DNA from: Paracoccaceae bacterium
Lineage (GTDB): Bacteria > Pseudomonadota > Alphaproteobacteria > Rhodobacterales > Rhodobacteraceae
Length of the DNA stretch: 64,000 bases
Direction of reading: 5' to 3'
Assembly (NCBI GenBank): GCA_033344815.1
Contig: JAWPMR010000001.1
Coordinates: forward strand, 1,412,136-1,476,135
The position numbers and the translations under genes are program-made. The notes beneath the pieces were generated by a model that had not been told where the DNA came from, searched no databases, and was given only the letters and a program-made list of their open reading frames with translations. The first letter of the stretch is position 1. Every line of letters starts with the position of its first letter. Shown here one piece after another: positions 18,116 through 27,429 of the stretch.

Positions 18116-18922
18116 TTAACCCGGAACGCCCCACATGTAGACAGCAAAGAACAGGAACAGCCAGACCACATCAACGAAGTGCCAGTACCAGGCGGCGGCC
18201 TCAAAACCCACGTGTTTTTCAGGGGTGAAATGCCCCTTCATCGCGCGGATGAGACAGACCGTTAAAAAGATCGTTCCAATGATCACATGCGCGCCGTGAA
18301 AACCCGTAGCCATGAAGAAGTTGGAGTAGAACTTGTCTCCGCCAAATTCCCAGCCTTCGTGCAACAGATGCGCGTATTCATAGGCTTGCAGGCCAGTAAA
18401 AGCGATCCCGAGGATGATGCCGATGGCAAGACCCCAGATCAGATCGCGGCGATTGTTTTCATGTACCAAGGCGTGGTGCGCCCAAGTGACAGCGCAGCCC
18501 GACAACAACAACACCAGCGTATTGATCAACGGCAGGTGTAGTGCGTCCACAGGATAGACGTAGGGCGGAATGTATTCAGAGCCGACATATTCGTTCATCG
18601 GGTAAATTGCATGCTTGAAGAACGACCAAAACCACGCGGCAAAGAACATCACTTCTGACATGATGAACAGAATAAAGCCGTAGCGCAGACCGATCCGCAC
18701 CACGGGCGTGTGGTCCCCGATCTTGCTTTCGGCGACCACTTCGGACCACCACCCAAACATCACGTACAGCACGGCCACAAAGCCGGCCCAGAACATGAAG
18801 GGCGTGATACCCTGCATCCACAAGACAGCGCCAAAGAGCATGAAAAACCCGGCAAGCGCGCCCAGAAGTGGCCAGATTGAGGGGTTCAGAATATGATAAT
18901 CGTGGTTCTTTTCGTGGGCCAT
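18116..18922 (-). CDS. coxC: Cytochrome c oxidase subunit III
   Basis: A 268 aa inner-membrane subunit of the aa3-type terminal oxidase. Seven hydrophobic helices are visible. Landmarks are [16 protein letters not shown] at the N-terminus, [20 protein letters not shown] (residues near 80-100), [13 protein letters not shown] and [17 protein letters not shown], all standard for subunit III. It is the last gene before the terminator at 18044-18071 and follows ctaG by 25 bases. Subunit I is not in this window. Confidence 0.96.
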   Translation of the reverse strand: MAHEKNHDYHILNPSIWPLLGALAGFFMLFGAVLWMQGITPFMFWAGFVAVLYVMFGWWSEVVAESKIGDHTPVVRIGLRYGFILFIMSEVMFFAAWFWSFFKHAIYPMNEYVGSEYIPPYVYPVDALHLPLINTLVLLLSGCAVTWAHHALVHENNRRDLIWGLAIGIILGIAFTGLQAYEYAHLLHEGWEFGGDKFYSNFFMATGFHGAHVIIGTIFLTVCLIRAMKGHFTPEKHVGFEAAAWYWHFVDVVWLFLFFAVYMWGVPG

Positions 18923-18947
18923 GACGCCGTCCCTTGCCTTATGTTGG

Positions 18948-19532
18948 TCAGTTCAGACTTGTGTCTGAGGGTTGTTCCATGTCCTGCACGGCAGCATAGC
19001 CTTCGGGCAGGTCGATTTCGTAGAATGTATAGGAGAGTGTGATGGTATGTATATATTTTCCGTCACGATCATCGACAATTTCCGGGTCCACATAGAAGGT
19101 CACCGGCATTTGCACCCGCTCTCCGGGTTGCAGAACCTGCTCTTCAAAGCAGAAACACTGGATTTTGTTGAAAAAGCCGCCCGCCTGATACGGCGTGACA
19201 TTGTAGCTTGCTGATCCCGCGATGGGTCGATTTGTCGGATTATAGGCCTCATAAAAGGCGAGGCCAGTCTCTCCGATGCGCACTTCCATCTCGCGTTCGA
19301 CCGGTTTGAAGCTCCAGGCCATTTCGCTGTGGATTGATCCATCAAAGCGGATTCTTATGGTTTGATCCAGCACGTCATCCGGAGCGACATCCGACACGCC
19401 CGTAACACCGCCGAAGCCCGTTACGCGGCAAAACCAGTCGTAAAATGGCACCGAAGCCCAAGCCAACGCACCCATGAAAACCACAAGGCTCACCGTTTGA
19501 GCAACTGTTTTTGCAGGTCCGGTCATCGCCAT
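18948..19532 (-). CDS. ctaG: Cytochrome c oxidase assembly protein CtaG (Cox11)
   Basis: Copper chaperone that delivers copper to the CuB site of subunit I. The 194 aa protein has one N-terminal membrane anchor (about residues 10-29) and a periplasmic immunoglobulin-like domain. The copper motif is C126-F-C128 within [11 protein letters not shown]35 in [11 protein letters not shown] is the other conserved cysteine. The ATG at 19532 overlaps the stop of the 54 aa gene upstream (TAATG), showing tight coupling. It lies between ctaB and coxC as in related genomes. Confidence 0.96.
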   Translation of the reverse strand: MAMTGPAKTVAQTVSLVVFMGALAWASVPFYDWFCRVTGFGGVTGVSDVAPDDVLDQTIRIRFDGSIHSEMAWSFKPVEREMEVRIGETGLAFYEAYNPTNRPIAGSASYNVTPYQAGGFFNKIQCFCFEEQVLQPGERVQMPVTFYVDPEIVDDRDGKYIHTITLSYTFYEIDLPEGYAAVQDMEQPSDTSLN

Positions 19533-19696
19533 TACTGAGTCAACTCCTCCGCCTTTGGCAGTTCGAAATCACCATCTGCGACCTTGGTAAAGGTCAACGC
19601 CATGACCAGAACAACAAAAGCCGCCAACATCAGGCCGACACCTACATTCCGCCCTTTTCGACGCGTGTGCAGTTCATGTTCGGGGCGAAAAGTCAT
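19532..19696 (-). CDS. Small single-helix membrane protein of the cox cluster
   Basis: A 54 aa protein between ctaB and ctaG. It begins MTFRPEHELHTRRKGRNVGV, a basic cytoplasmic stretch, followed by one helix at about residues 19-38 (GVGLMLAAFVVLVMALTF) and a short acidic tail ending in EELTQ. The ATG lies three bases after the ctaB stop and the TAA overlaps the ctaG ATG. Position suggests a role in oxidase assembly. Small proteins at this position are common in Rhodobacterales cox clusters, but I know no demonstrated function. Confidence 0.85.
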   Translation of the reverse strand: MTFRPEHELHTRRKGRNVGVGLMLAAFVVLVMALTFTKVADGDFELPKAEELTQ

Positions 19697-19699
19697 ATT

Positions 19700-20638
19700 C
19701 TACCAGCCTCCAAGTCCAAAGGGGCGCAGCATGGCTTCGACCAGAATCATCCCGAAATGAGCAAAAAGATACCAGAGCGACAGGCGGAAGAACTTTTTCT
19801 CGACACGGTAGTTGTCATCCAGTGCCGAAGTTTCATCGCGCCGCCATATGTCCACCGCACCTTTGAGAAAAAGACCGTTGAGGACAACAGCAACAGCAAG
19901 GTACAGCGGTCCGCCGATGGCTGTGAATGCTGTACCGACAGCCAGGATCGCCAAAAGGACCGTATAGGCGATGATATGAACGCGCGTGGTACGCCGACCA
20001 TGCGTCACAGTGAGCATCGGCACATCTGCGTCGTTGTAGTCGGTTTTCATGAACAGCGCCAAGGCCCAGAAGTGCGGCGGCGTCCACATGAAGATCAGCG
20101 CAAACATCAGCCATGCCTCAACGGAGAAACTACCCGTGGCGATGACCCAACCAATCACGGGCGGAAATGCACCTGCTGCACCGCCGATCACGATATTTTG
20201 CGGCGTAGACCGCTTTAGCCACATCGAATACACGACAGCGTAGAAAAATATCGTGAAGGCCAGCAGTCCAGCTGCCAGCAAGTTTGCCGCAAGACCCAGC
20301 ATCATTACAGACAGACCAGAAAGCGCCAGACCGAGCGAAAGCGCTTCTCCCGAAGGCACACGCCCGGATGGGATGGGCCGCTTGGCCGTACGCTGCATCA
20401 CGCCGTCGATATCCGCGTCCCACCACATATTCAGAGCGCCAGAGGCTCCTGCCCCGATCGCAACGAACAGGATAGAGGCAAAGCCGATGATCGGATGCAC
20501 TGGGGCTGGCGCTGCAAGCAGGCCGACCAAGGCTGTAAACACAACCAGAGACATAACGCGCGGCTTTAACAGGGCGAAATAGTCACCAAGCTGTGTGTCA
20601 TATTCGCCGGCAGGGCTGGTGTAGCTTACATCAGTCAT
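19700..20638 (-). CDS. ctaB: Protoheme IX farnesyltransferase (heme O synthase)
   Basis: Attaches a farnesyl group to heme b, giving heme O, the precursor of heme a for the oxidase. It is 312 aa with about nine hydrophobic helices (UbiA fold). The first prenyl-diphosphate motif is N70-x3-D74-x3-D78 in ALNMWWDADIDGVM, and the second acidic region lies in MKTDYNDADVPMLTV. KRPIPSGRV after the first motif is typical of CyoE/CtaB. It is the second gene of the coxB-ctaB-54 aa-ctaG-coxC series. Confidence 0.96.
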   Translation of the reverse strand: MTDVSYTSPAGEYDTQLGDYFALLKPRVMSLVVFTALVGLLAAPAPVHPIIGFASILFVAIGAGASGALNMWWDADIDGVMQRTAKRPIPSGRVPSGEALSLGLALSGLSVMMLGLAANLLAAGLLAFTIFFYAVVYSMWLKRSTPQNIVIGGAAGAFPPVIGWVIATGSFSVEAWLMFALIFMWTPPHFWALALFMKTDYNDADVPMLTVTHGRRTTRVHIIAYTVLLAILAVGTAFTAIGGPLYLAVAVVLNGLFLKGAVDIWRRDETSALDDNYRVEKKFFRLSLWYLFAHFGMILVEAMLRPFGLGGW

Positions 20639-20698
20639 TCACGCGCTTTCATGTTCGGATAGGAGGTAAGGTGGCCTGAAAGCCCACCCTACGGCACT

Positions 20699-21580
20699 TT
20701 ACTTTGACGCGATCACGCGGGTCTGCGGGATGCCCGCGTATTCTTCCTTTGCCTCAGCAAGCCAAGCGGCATAGGCCTCTTCAGACACAACTTTGACTGT
20801 GATCGGCATGTAGGTGTGGTTCAAACCGCACAATTCAGAACACTGACCGAAGTAGATACCTTCTTGTTCGGCCTTGAACCACAGTTCGGCCAGACGACCC
20901 GGTACTGCGTCTTGCTTCACACCAAAGGCTGGAATGGTCCAGGCATGGATCACGTCCCCGCCGGTTACCTGCATGACGATGGTTTTGTTCACAGGCACAA
21001 CAACGGATGTGTCCGTTGCGAGCAGGAATTCCTGCTCAGAGTAACCCGCCTCTTCAAGCTGCGCGATCACTTCTGGTGTCTTCATGTTTGTGCCGCCCGT
21101 CGCTGGCGCGCCGATCATGTAGCTTGAGAACTCAAAACCGTCATCTACATATTCGTAATCCCAATACCACTGATATCCTGTCACTTTGATGGTGATGTCA
21201 GCTTCGGGAATTTCCTGCTGCTTGAACAGAATCGGCAAAGAAAACGCACCGATGAAAACAAGGATGACGATCGGAACAACCGTCCATGCAATCTCAATCG
21301 GTGTGTGGTGCGTGAAGCTCGCCGCTGTCGCATTCCGCTTGGCGTTATAGCGATAAGCCACCCATAGAATCAGTCCGGTCACGAAAAGCGTGATCGCCGT
21401 GATGATGATCAGGATCATGCCATCGAGCCATTGCAGGTCGGTCGCCAGTTCCGTCACAGCGGGCTGGAAACCCATCTTGCCATCTACCGGGCTTCCGATG
21501 ATTTCAAGGTTGTCCTGAGCCTGTGCAGTAGTTGCCGCAAACCCGGCCAGAAGGCTTGAAAAAGTGAAAAAACGTTTCAT
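20699..21580 (-). CDS. coxB: Cytochrome c oxidase subunit II
   Basis: A 293 aa subunit carrying the binuclear CuA centre that takes electrons from cytochrome c. The start at 21580 is chosen for the Sec signal peptide ([20 protein letters not shown], cleaved near A21) and AGGA 7 bases upstream; the longer frame from 21676 is unlikely. Two helices span about 53-76 and 100-119. The CuA ligands are all present: H212, C247, E249, C251, H255 and M258 in [14 protein letters not shown]. It heads the cox cluster and diverges from tldD. Confidence 0.96.
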   Translation of the reverse strand: MKRFFTFSSLLAGFAATTAQAQDNLEIIGSPVDGKMGFQPAVTELATDLQWLDGMILIIITAITLFVTGLILWVAYRYNAKRNATAASFTHHTPIEIAWTVVPIVILVFIGAFSLPILFKQQEIPEADITIKVTGYQWYWDYEYVDDGFEFSSYMIGAPATGGTNMKTPEVIAQLEEAGYSEQEFLLATDTSVVVPVNKTIVMQVTGGDVIHAWTIPAFGVKQDAVPGRLAELWFKAEQEGIYFGQCSELCGLNHTYMPITVKVVSEEAYAAWLAEAKEEYAGIPQTRVIASK

Positions 21581-21651
21581 GTGTCGTCCTGATCTTGGGA
21601 TCATTGTTGCGCACGCGGGACGGGGAATAGAGTGCGAACTGTCCCGATCCG

Positions 21652-21672
21652 TTGTAATCTTTCCTCTTACAA
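21652..21672. promoter_or_regulatory. Inverted repeat in the coxB-tldD divergent region
   Basis: TTGTAA and TTACAA form perfect 6-base arms separated by 9 bases, 72 bases before the coxB start and 87 before tldD. It could be a regulator site for either gene. No matching regulator is known to me. Confidence 0.35.
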
Positions 21673-21758
21673 TCATATTCTGATCACGAGATAAAGAGTT
21701 GTGCTTGCGTCAATGAGACGCGATAGGCATTTTTGCCTGCCTTTTTGAGGAATATTCA

Positions 21759-23180
21759 ATGACAGACACGCCTTTCACGCCCTTTGATGACGCGCTGGAC
21801 CGCGACGTGGCGCTTGGTGTCGTGCAAGAGGCCACGCGCGGCGCCGACGACGGAGAGCTATTTCTGGAGCGGCGGCGTTCCGAGGCACTGGTATTTGACG
21901 ACGGAAGGCTCAAAACCGCAAACTATGACGCGGCGCAGGGTTTTGGGTTACGCGCAGTGTGCGGCGAAGTGGCAGGGTATGCACATTCTACAGAAATTTC
22001 CGAGGCGGCCTTGCGCCGCGCATGCGAGACGGCCCGACTCGCGGTTGGGGAGGGCGGTGGTACGCTGGCCGAGGCACCAAATCATACCAATGCGAAACTC
22101 TACACGGACCAAGATCCAATCTTGAGTGCGGGTTTTCCGGTCAAGGTGGAGACACTGCGTGAGATTGACGCCTTTGCCCGTGGATTGGATGCCCGTGTGG
22201 TGCAGGTCTCCGCAACAATTGCGGCCAGCTTGCAGGAAATCGAGATACTGCGACCCGATGGGCAATCGTTGCGCGACGTGCGTCCGATGACCCGCGTCAA
22301 CGTGTCAGTGATCGTCGAGGAGAATGGCCGCCGCGAATCTGGTTCGGTGGGCGGGGGGGGGCGCGTCGGCTTGGACGGTCTTCTCGAGTCGGCTGACTGG
22401 CAGGCCAAGACCCGGGAAGCGCTGCGCGTTGCTTGCGTGAACCTGAAAGCCGTTCCAGCCCCGGCTGGCGTGATGGATGTGGTGCTTGGCCCGGGTTGGC
22501 CAGGCATCTTGCTTCATGAAGCCATCGGTCATGGACTGGAGGGCGATTTCAATCGCAAGGGCTCTTCTGCCTTCGCAGGCCTTATGGGACAACGGATCGC
22601 CAGCAAAGGCGTAACCGTTCTGGATGACGGGACGATCCCCGATCGACGCGGGTCGCTGACCATTGATGATGAAGGCACGCCTTCTGGTAAGAACGTCCTG
22701 ATCGAGGACGGAATTCTTGTGGGCTACATGCAGGATCGTCAGAACGCGCGGCTGATGGGGGTCGCGCCAACCGGCAATGGCCGCCGCGAAAGCTATGCGC
22801 ATATGCCGATGCCACGCATGACCAATACCTACATGCTCGGCGGGTCCTCTGATCCGCAGGATATCGTCGCGGATTTGAAGGACGGCATTTATGCTGTGGG
22901 CTTTGGCGGTGGACAGGTGGACATCACCAACGGGAAGTTCGTCTTCAGTTGCACAGAAGCGTACCGCGTCGAAAACGGAAAAGTGGGTGCCCCGGTCAAA
23001 GGGGCAACATTGATTGGCGATGGGGCAACGGCACTCCAAAAGATCAGAGGCATTGGCAACGACATGGCGCTTGATCCCGGTATGGGCAACTGCGGCAAAG
23101 CAGGGCAATGGGTGCCGGTCGGGGTCGGACAACCGACGCTTATGATCGGGGGATTGACCGTTGGGGGCTCGGCATCCTGA
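21759..23180 (+). CDS. tldD: TldD metallopeptidase
   Basis: A 473 aa subunit of the TldD/TldE(PmbA) peptidase, which matures some ribosomal peptides and degrades small proteins such as CcdA. The zinc motif HEAIGH is at residues 253-258 (H253, E254, H257), followed by GLEGDFNRKGSSAF. Other family segments are RRSEALVFDDGRLK and the C-terminal GNCGKAGQWVPVGVGQPTL. GAGG lies 10 bases before the ATG. The PmbA partner is not in the window. The gene is monocistronic and divergent from coxB. Confidence 0.95.
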   Translation: MTDTPFTPFDDALDRDVALGVVQEATRGADDGELFLERRRSEALVFDDGRLKTANYDAAQGFGLRAVCGEVAGYAHSTEISEAALRRACETARLAVGEGGGTLAEAPNHTNAKLYTDQDPILSAGFPVKVETLREIDAFARGLDARVVQVSATIAASLQEIEILRPDGQSLRDVRPMTRVNVSVIVEENGRRESGSVGGGGRVGLDGLLESADWQAKTREALRVACVNLKAVPAPAGVMDVVLGPGWPGILLHEAIGHGLEGDFNRKGSSAFAGLMGQRIASKGVTVLDDGTIPDRRGSLTIDDEGTPSGKNVLIEDGILVGYMQDRQNARLMGVAPTGNGRRESYAHMPMPRMTNTYMLGGSSDPQDIVADLKDGIYAVGFGGGQVDITNGKFVFSCTEAYRVENGKVGAPVKGATLIGDGATALQKIRGIGNDMALDPGMGNCGKAGQWVPVGVGQPTLMIGGLTVGGSAS

Positions 23181-23283
23181 TAGAAATCATTCCCCATAAA
23201 TAGCGAGCTTATCTTATGGGTTTTATTCATGCGTTGTTAACCAAGTCGGCTTAAACCTGATTCTGCAACGGACGGAGCCCAGG

Positions 23284-24444
23284 ATGACTGACAAGGACCA
23301 CAATCCTTCTTCCACTCACCCCCCACTCCCACCCACCTCGGAAGATGAACAGTTCTCCCGGCTCCGTCTGTTGCGATCTCGCCGGGTTGGTGTAACGACG
23401 TACAAACGACTGCTGACTGAACACGGCACTGCGCAGAACGCGCTGGCCGCGCTACCTGAGGTAGCGCGTGCCGCCGGCGTTGAAAAATACGAAATATGTC
23501 CGGAGGCCGTCGTGCAGGCCGAATTGAACGCTGCCCGTGCCGCCGGCGCGCAGTTGATCATGCACGAAACCCCCGCCTATCCGGAGATATTAGCCCAACT
23601 TGTGGATGCACCGCCATTTTTGTGGGTCATTGGGGATCCACAACTGTTGGGACGCCCGATGATTTCACTGGTTGGGGCCCGCAACGCGTCCTCTCTGGGA
23701 ACACGCATGAGTAAATCGCTCGCCCGAGATCTGGGCAGCGAGGGTTACGTCGTCGTTTCAGGTCTTGCACGCGGTGTGGATACTGCGGCCCACCTTGCCG
23801 CACTTCCTTTTGGAACTGTTGCTGTACAGGCGGGCGGCGTGGATGTGATCTATCCTACGGAAAATACGCAACTGGCTCTGGACATTGCACAGAGCGGGCT
23901 GCGGATTTCGGAACAGCCTATGGGACTGCAGCCCATGGCGCGTCATTTTCCAACCCGCAACCGCATCATTTCCGGCCTGAGCCAGGCCACAATTGTTGTC
24001 GAAGCTGCGGCCAAGTCCGGCAGCTTGATCACGGCGCGCGATGCGCTCGATCAGGGGCGTGATGTTTTGGCCGTGCCGGGCAATCCCTTCGATGCCCGTG
24101 CGGCCGGATGCAATCAATTGATCCGCGAAGGTGCGATACTCATCCGTTCCGTCTCTGATGTAATCGAAGCGCTAACGCCTCTACACGGACAGACCGCGAA
24201 AATACCGCGGCCTGCGGCGGTCCGGGAACAACCCCAGCAGCCTACAAAGACAAAGAGAGCTTTGAAGGACGTTGCGACACTGCATCGTAAGATACTGTCA
24301 CGCCTCAGCCCTTCACCGATTGCCGAAGATCAATTGATCCGTGATCTTGCTGTCACCGCGGCAGTTGCGGCGCCCGTTCTGCTTGATTTGGAAATGGACG
24401 GTCAGATCACGCGCAGATCCGGCGGGCTTTTGACGCGTGTGTAA
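23284..24444 (+). CDS. dprA: DNA-processing protein DprA (Smf)
   Basis: Binds incoming single-stranded DNA and loads RecA during natural transformation. The 386 aa protein has a short N-terminal helical domain and a Rossmann-like Smf core. Core motifs are SLVGARNASSLGTRMSKSLA, SGLARGVDTAAHLAAL, and FPTRNRIISGLSQATIVVEA. The C-terminal 65 residues form the winged-helix extension. Upstream of topA on the same strand, a common arrangement, with a 245-base gap. Presence suggests but does not prove competence. Confidence 0.95.
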   Translation: MTDKDHNPSSTHPPLPPTSEDEQFSRLRLLRSRRVGVTTYKRLLTEHGTAQNALAALPEVARAAGVEKYEICPEAVVQAELNAARAAGAQLIMHETPAYPEILAQLVDAPPFLWVIGDPQLLGRPMISLVGARNASSLGTRMSKSLARDLGSEGYVVVSGLARGVDTAAHLAALPFGTVAVQAGGVDVIYPTENTQLALDIAQSGLRISEQPMGLQPMARHFPTRNRIISGLSQATIVVEAAAKSGSLITARDALDQGRDVLAVPGNPFDARAAGCNQLIREGAILIRSVSDVIEALTPLHGQTAKIPRPAAVREQPQQPTKTKRALKDVATLHRKILSRLSPSPIAEDQLIRDLAVTAAVAAPVLLDLEMDGQITRRSGGLLTRV

Positions 24445-24572
24445 GGACAGACCATACACCGAATCTCCGTCAAAATTAAAAAAACTTCTGTTTCTGATTC
24501 CCCCATGCTTCTTCCCATTTGCGGGCCAATCAAACCGGTCACGCTAGGATCCACCGGCTTCTGCGACAAATT

Positions 24573-24602
24573 CCCAACCTCTTGGGTTTTAGGGTCCTAA
24601 AA
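24573..24602 (+). promoter_or_regulatory. Hairpin with T4 and overlapping palindrome before topA
   Basis: CCCAA-CCTC-TTGGG followed by TTTT (24573-24590) could be a weak terminator for dprA. The T run begins a perfect palindrome TTTTAGG-GT-CCTAAAA (24587-24602), which could instead be an operator for topA, 88 bases before its start. Both readings rest on symmetry alone. Confidence 0.35.
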
Positions 24603-24689
24603 TCGCGGGCGCATTGACAAATCCACTTGAACACCACATCTGCCAAAGCCATAGACGCAAAGAAATTCTACCCAGAGGTGCCGTAGTAC

Positions 24690-27254
24690 ATGCCAGTTGT
24701 CGTCGTTGAATCGCCCGCCAAAGCCAAGACAATCAACGCCTATTTAGGGAATGATTACACAGTACTGGCTTCTTACGGGCATGTGCGCGATTTACCCCCG
24801 AAGGATGGCTCCGTCGATACCGAGCAGGATTTCGACATGCTTTGGGAGGTCGCCAGTGATAGCAAAAAACACGTCAAGGCGATCGCAGATGCGCTGAAAG
24901 AGGACAATGCGCTGATCCTTGCCACTGACCCTGACCGAGAGGGCGAGGCAATCAGCTGGCATCTGCAAGAAGCGCTGACCAAGCGCAAATCCATCAAGAA
25001 AGACACGCCGGTAAGCCGTGTGGTTTTCAACGCCATTACCAAATCTGCCGTAACCGAAGCGATGAAAAACCCGCGTCAAGTCGATATGCCATTGGTGGAG
25101 GCCTATCTCGCACGCCGCGCGCTGGACTATCTGGTAGGATTTAATCTCTCGCCGGTGCTCTGGCGCAAGCTTCCCGGTGCCAAGTCTGCCGGTCGGGTCC
25201 AATCGGTTACCCTGCGTCTCATTGTTGAACGCGAAATGGAGATAGAAGCCTTTCGCAATCGCGAATACTGGTCCGTCAAGGCACTTTTAGCGACGCCACG
25301 CGGTCAGGAATTCGAAGCAAGGCTCACGGTTTTGGCGGGCAAGAAACTCGACAGGTTTGATATCGAAAACCAGACCCAGGCAGAGATGGCTGTTCAGGCA
25401 ATCTCATCTCGCGCGCTAACGGTGCAATCAGTTGAGGCCAAGCCGGCCAACCGCAACCCTTCCGCTCCCTTTATGACCTCCACCCTGCAACAGGAGGCCA
25501 GCCGCAAATTCGGTATGGGCGCGCGGCAAGCGATGAGTACGGCCCAGCGGCTGTATGAAGCGGGCTATATTACCTACATGCGAACGGACGGAATCGACAT
25601 GGCACCCGAGGCTGTTCAGGCCGCACGCAGCGCCATCGAAACGCTATACGGCAAGGAATATGTGCCGAGCAACCCGCGTATGTACAAAAACAAAGCCAAG
25701 AACGCTCAAGAAGCGCATGAGTGTATTAGACCGACCGAAATGCTGACCAAAGCGGAGGACCTGAAGACATCGGACGCGGATCAGCGTAAACTCTACGATC
25801 TGATCTGGAAGCGGACGCTGGCCTGCCAGATGGAGGCTGCCAGACTGGAACGCACTACCGTTGATGTCGGCAGCGCTGATTCTCAGGTCGTCCTGCGCGC
25901 TACGGGCCAGGTCGTGATGTTTGATGGGTTCTTGCGGGTGTATGAGGAAGGCCGCGACGACGTCGTCGATGAGGATGATAAGCGCCTGCCACAAATCGAA
26001 CAGGGGGATGCGATGGACAAACGTGCCGTCAACCCCGAGCAGCATTTCACGCAGCCGCCACCTCGCTACACTGAAGCTACGTTGGTGAAAAAGATGGAGG
26101 AACTGGGCATTGGGCGCCCCTCCACCTATGCCTCCATCGTGACGACGATTCAGGATCGCGAATATGTGCGCAAAGACAAAAACCGACTGATCCCGGAAGA
26201 TAAAGGGCGCTTGGTAACGGCTTTCCTTGAGAATTACTTTCGCAAATATGTAGGGTATGGATTTACTGCTGACCTCGAAGGCCAGTTGGATGATGTCAGC
26301 GCCGGAGATGCGGATTACAAGGAAGTCTTACGCCGGTTTTGGCGTGACTTTTCGGCAGCCGTCGCAGAAACCGCTGATCTGCGCATCACCGAAGTACTTG
26401 AAAAGATTAATGAAGTCCTGGAACCACACCTGTTTCCGCCAAATGAAGACGGAACCGACCCCCGGTTATGCCCAAATTGCGGCGCCGGCCGGTTGTCTAT
26501 GCGCACGGCGCGCTCTGGTGGGGCTTTCATCGGTTGTTCAAATTACCCCGAGTGCCGCTACACCCGCGCTTTTGGTCCGCCCGGTGAGGAAGATGACAGC
26601 GGTATTCCGCCGGAAGGCAAGGTCCTTGGCGAAGACGCCGAAGACAAGATCTATGCTTTCAAGGGCCGGTTCGGTCCCTATGTGCAACGTGGTGAAGTAA
26701 CGGAAGAGAACAAAAAACCGCCGCGACAATCGATTCCGAAGGATTGGCCACCAGAGGACGTGGATTTACCACAAGCACTGAAATTGCTTTCCTTGCCGCG
26801 CGAAATCGGGCCACATCCTGAGGACGGCGTTATGGTCTGGTCTAATATCGGTCGCTACGGTCCTTACCTGAAGCACGCGGCCAGCACCTCTGAGCGCGGC
26901 GGAACAAATGCCAACCTCGAAAGCATCGATGAGGTGTTCACCGTGGGCATGAACCGCGCAGTCCAATTGTTGGCGGAGAAAGTCGCCAGTCGCGGTGGAC
27001 GAGGCGCGGCCGCTAAAACCCTGCGAGAGGTTGGTGAACACCCGGATCAAGGCGGGTTGGTGAGCATCATGGAAGGCAAGTACGGGCCTTACGTGAAATG
27101 GGATAAGGTCAATGCGACGCTGCCCAAAGGCACCGAACCCGAGGATGTCACGCTGGAAGCTGCGGTCCTATTGATAGAAGAAAAGGCTGCCAAAAAAGGC
27201 AAAGGCCGCCGGAAAGCGCCAGCAAAAAAGAAGGCCGCCGCCAAAAAAGCCTGA
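24690..27254 (+). CDS. topA: DNA topoisomerase I
   Basis: Type IA topoisomerase that relaxes negative supercoils. At 854 aa it has the TOPRIM domain at the N-terminus (VVVESPAKAKTINAYLG; TDPDREGEAISWHL), then the cleavage domain with the catalytic tyrosine Y296 in YITYMRTDG. One C4 zinc finger follows (CPNCGAGRLSMRTA and CSNYPEC), then three repeat-like segments (FKGRFGPYVQRG, SNIGRYGPYLKHA, EGKYGPYVKWD), each with a GPY motif typical of alphaproteobacterial TopA. The tail is Lys/Ala-rich and may bind DNA nonspecifically. Confidence 0.97.
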   Translation: MPVVVVESPAKAKTINAYLGNDYTVLASYGHVRDLPPKDGSVDTEQDFDMLWEVASDSKKHVKAIADALKEDNALILATDPDREGEAISWHLQEALTKRKSIKKDTPVSRVVFNAITKSAVTEAMKNPRQVDMPLVEAYLARRALDYLVGFNLSPVLWRKLPGAKSAGRVQSVTLRLIVEREMEIEAFRNREYWSVKALLATPRGQEFEARLTVLAGKKLDRFDIENQTQAEMAVQAISSRALTVQSVEAKPANRNPSAPFMTSTLQQEASRKFGMGARQAMSTAQRLYEAGYITYMRTDGIDMAPEAVQAARSAIETLYGKEYVPSNPRMYKNKAKNAQEAHECIRPTEMLTKAEDLKTSDADQRKLYDLIWKRTLACQMEAARLERTTVDVGSADSQVVLRATGQVVMFDGFLRVYEEGRDDVVDEDDKRLPQIEQGDAMDKRAVNPEQHFTQPPPRYTEATLVKKMEELGIGRPSTYASIVTTIQDREYVRKDKNRLIPEDKGRLVTAFLENYFRKYVGYGFTADLEGQLDDVSAGDADYKEVLRRFWRDFSAAVAETADLRITEVLEKINEVLEPHLFPPNEDGTDPRLCPNCGAGRLSMRTARSGGAFIGCSNYPECRYTRAFGPPGEEDDSGIPPEGKVLGEDAEDKIYAFKGRFGPYVQRGEVTEENKKPPRQSIPKDWPPEDVDLPQALKLLSLPREIGPHPEDGVMVWSNIGRYGPYLKHAASTSERGGTNANLESIDEVFTVGMNRAVQLLAEKVASRGGRGAAAKTLREVGEHPDQGGLVSIMEGKYGPYVKWDKVNATLPKGTEPEDVTLEAAVLLIEEKAAKKGKGRRKAPAKKKAAAKKA

Positions 27255-27309
27255 CTTCAACTGATTTCTGCGGAATGACGTCGAAAAGTGCAATTGTTGC
27301 GGGAAACAA

Positions 27310-27337
27310 TTGACCGCGCATATACGGTGATTATATT
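27310..27337 (+). promoter_or_regulatory. Candidate sigma-70-type promoter of scoA
   Basis: TTGACC at 27310-27315 and TATATT at 27332-27337 are separated by 16 bases. Transcription would start near 27344, giving a leader of about 85 bases that contains the possible leader peptide and a hairpin. Matching is by eye to the housekeeping consensus. Confidence 0.5.
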
Positions 27338-27365
27338 TGCACTTGTATACGGAGGTGTGCAGCAA

Positions 27366-27419
27366 TTGACGTCGTGGGACGCCTATTGTTGGGAGGACGC
27401 CCGGTTGCCAGCCGGGTGA
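27366..27419 (+). CDS. Possible 17 aa leader peptide of scoA
   Basis: A TTG-initiated frame encoding about MTSWDAYCWEDARLPAG, preceded by GGAGG at 10 bases (27351-27355). An in-frame GTG at 27357 is too close to that site. Its TGA at 27417-27419 overlaps the GAAGGAAG ribosome binding site of scoA, an arrangement suited to translational coupling. Two Trp and one Cys codon are notable in so short a frame. It may be chance; the evidence is only the ribosome binding site and the stop position. Confidence 0.3.
   Translation: MTSWDAYCWEDARLPAG
27398..27418 (+). promoter_or_regulatory. Hairpin in the scoA leader
   Basis: CGCCCGG and CCGGGTG (one G-U pair) form a 7-bp stem around TTGCCAG, ending 11 bases before the scoA ATG and just before its ribosome binding site. 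The stem overlaps the end of the possible leader peptide, so a ribosome reading that peptide would open it. Confidence 0.4.
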
Positions 27420-27429
27420 AGGAAGCACA

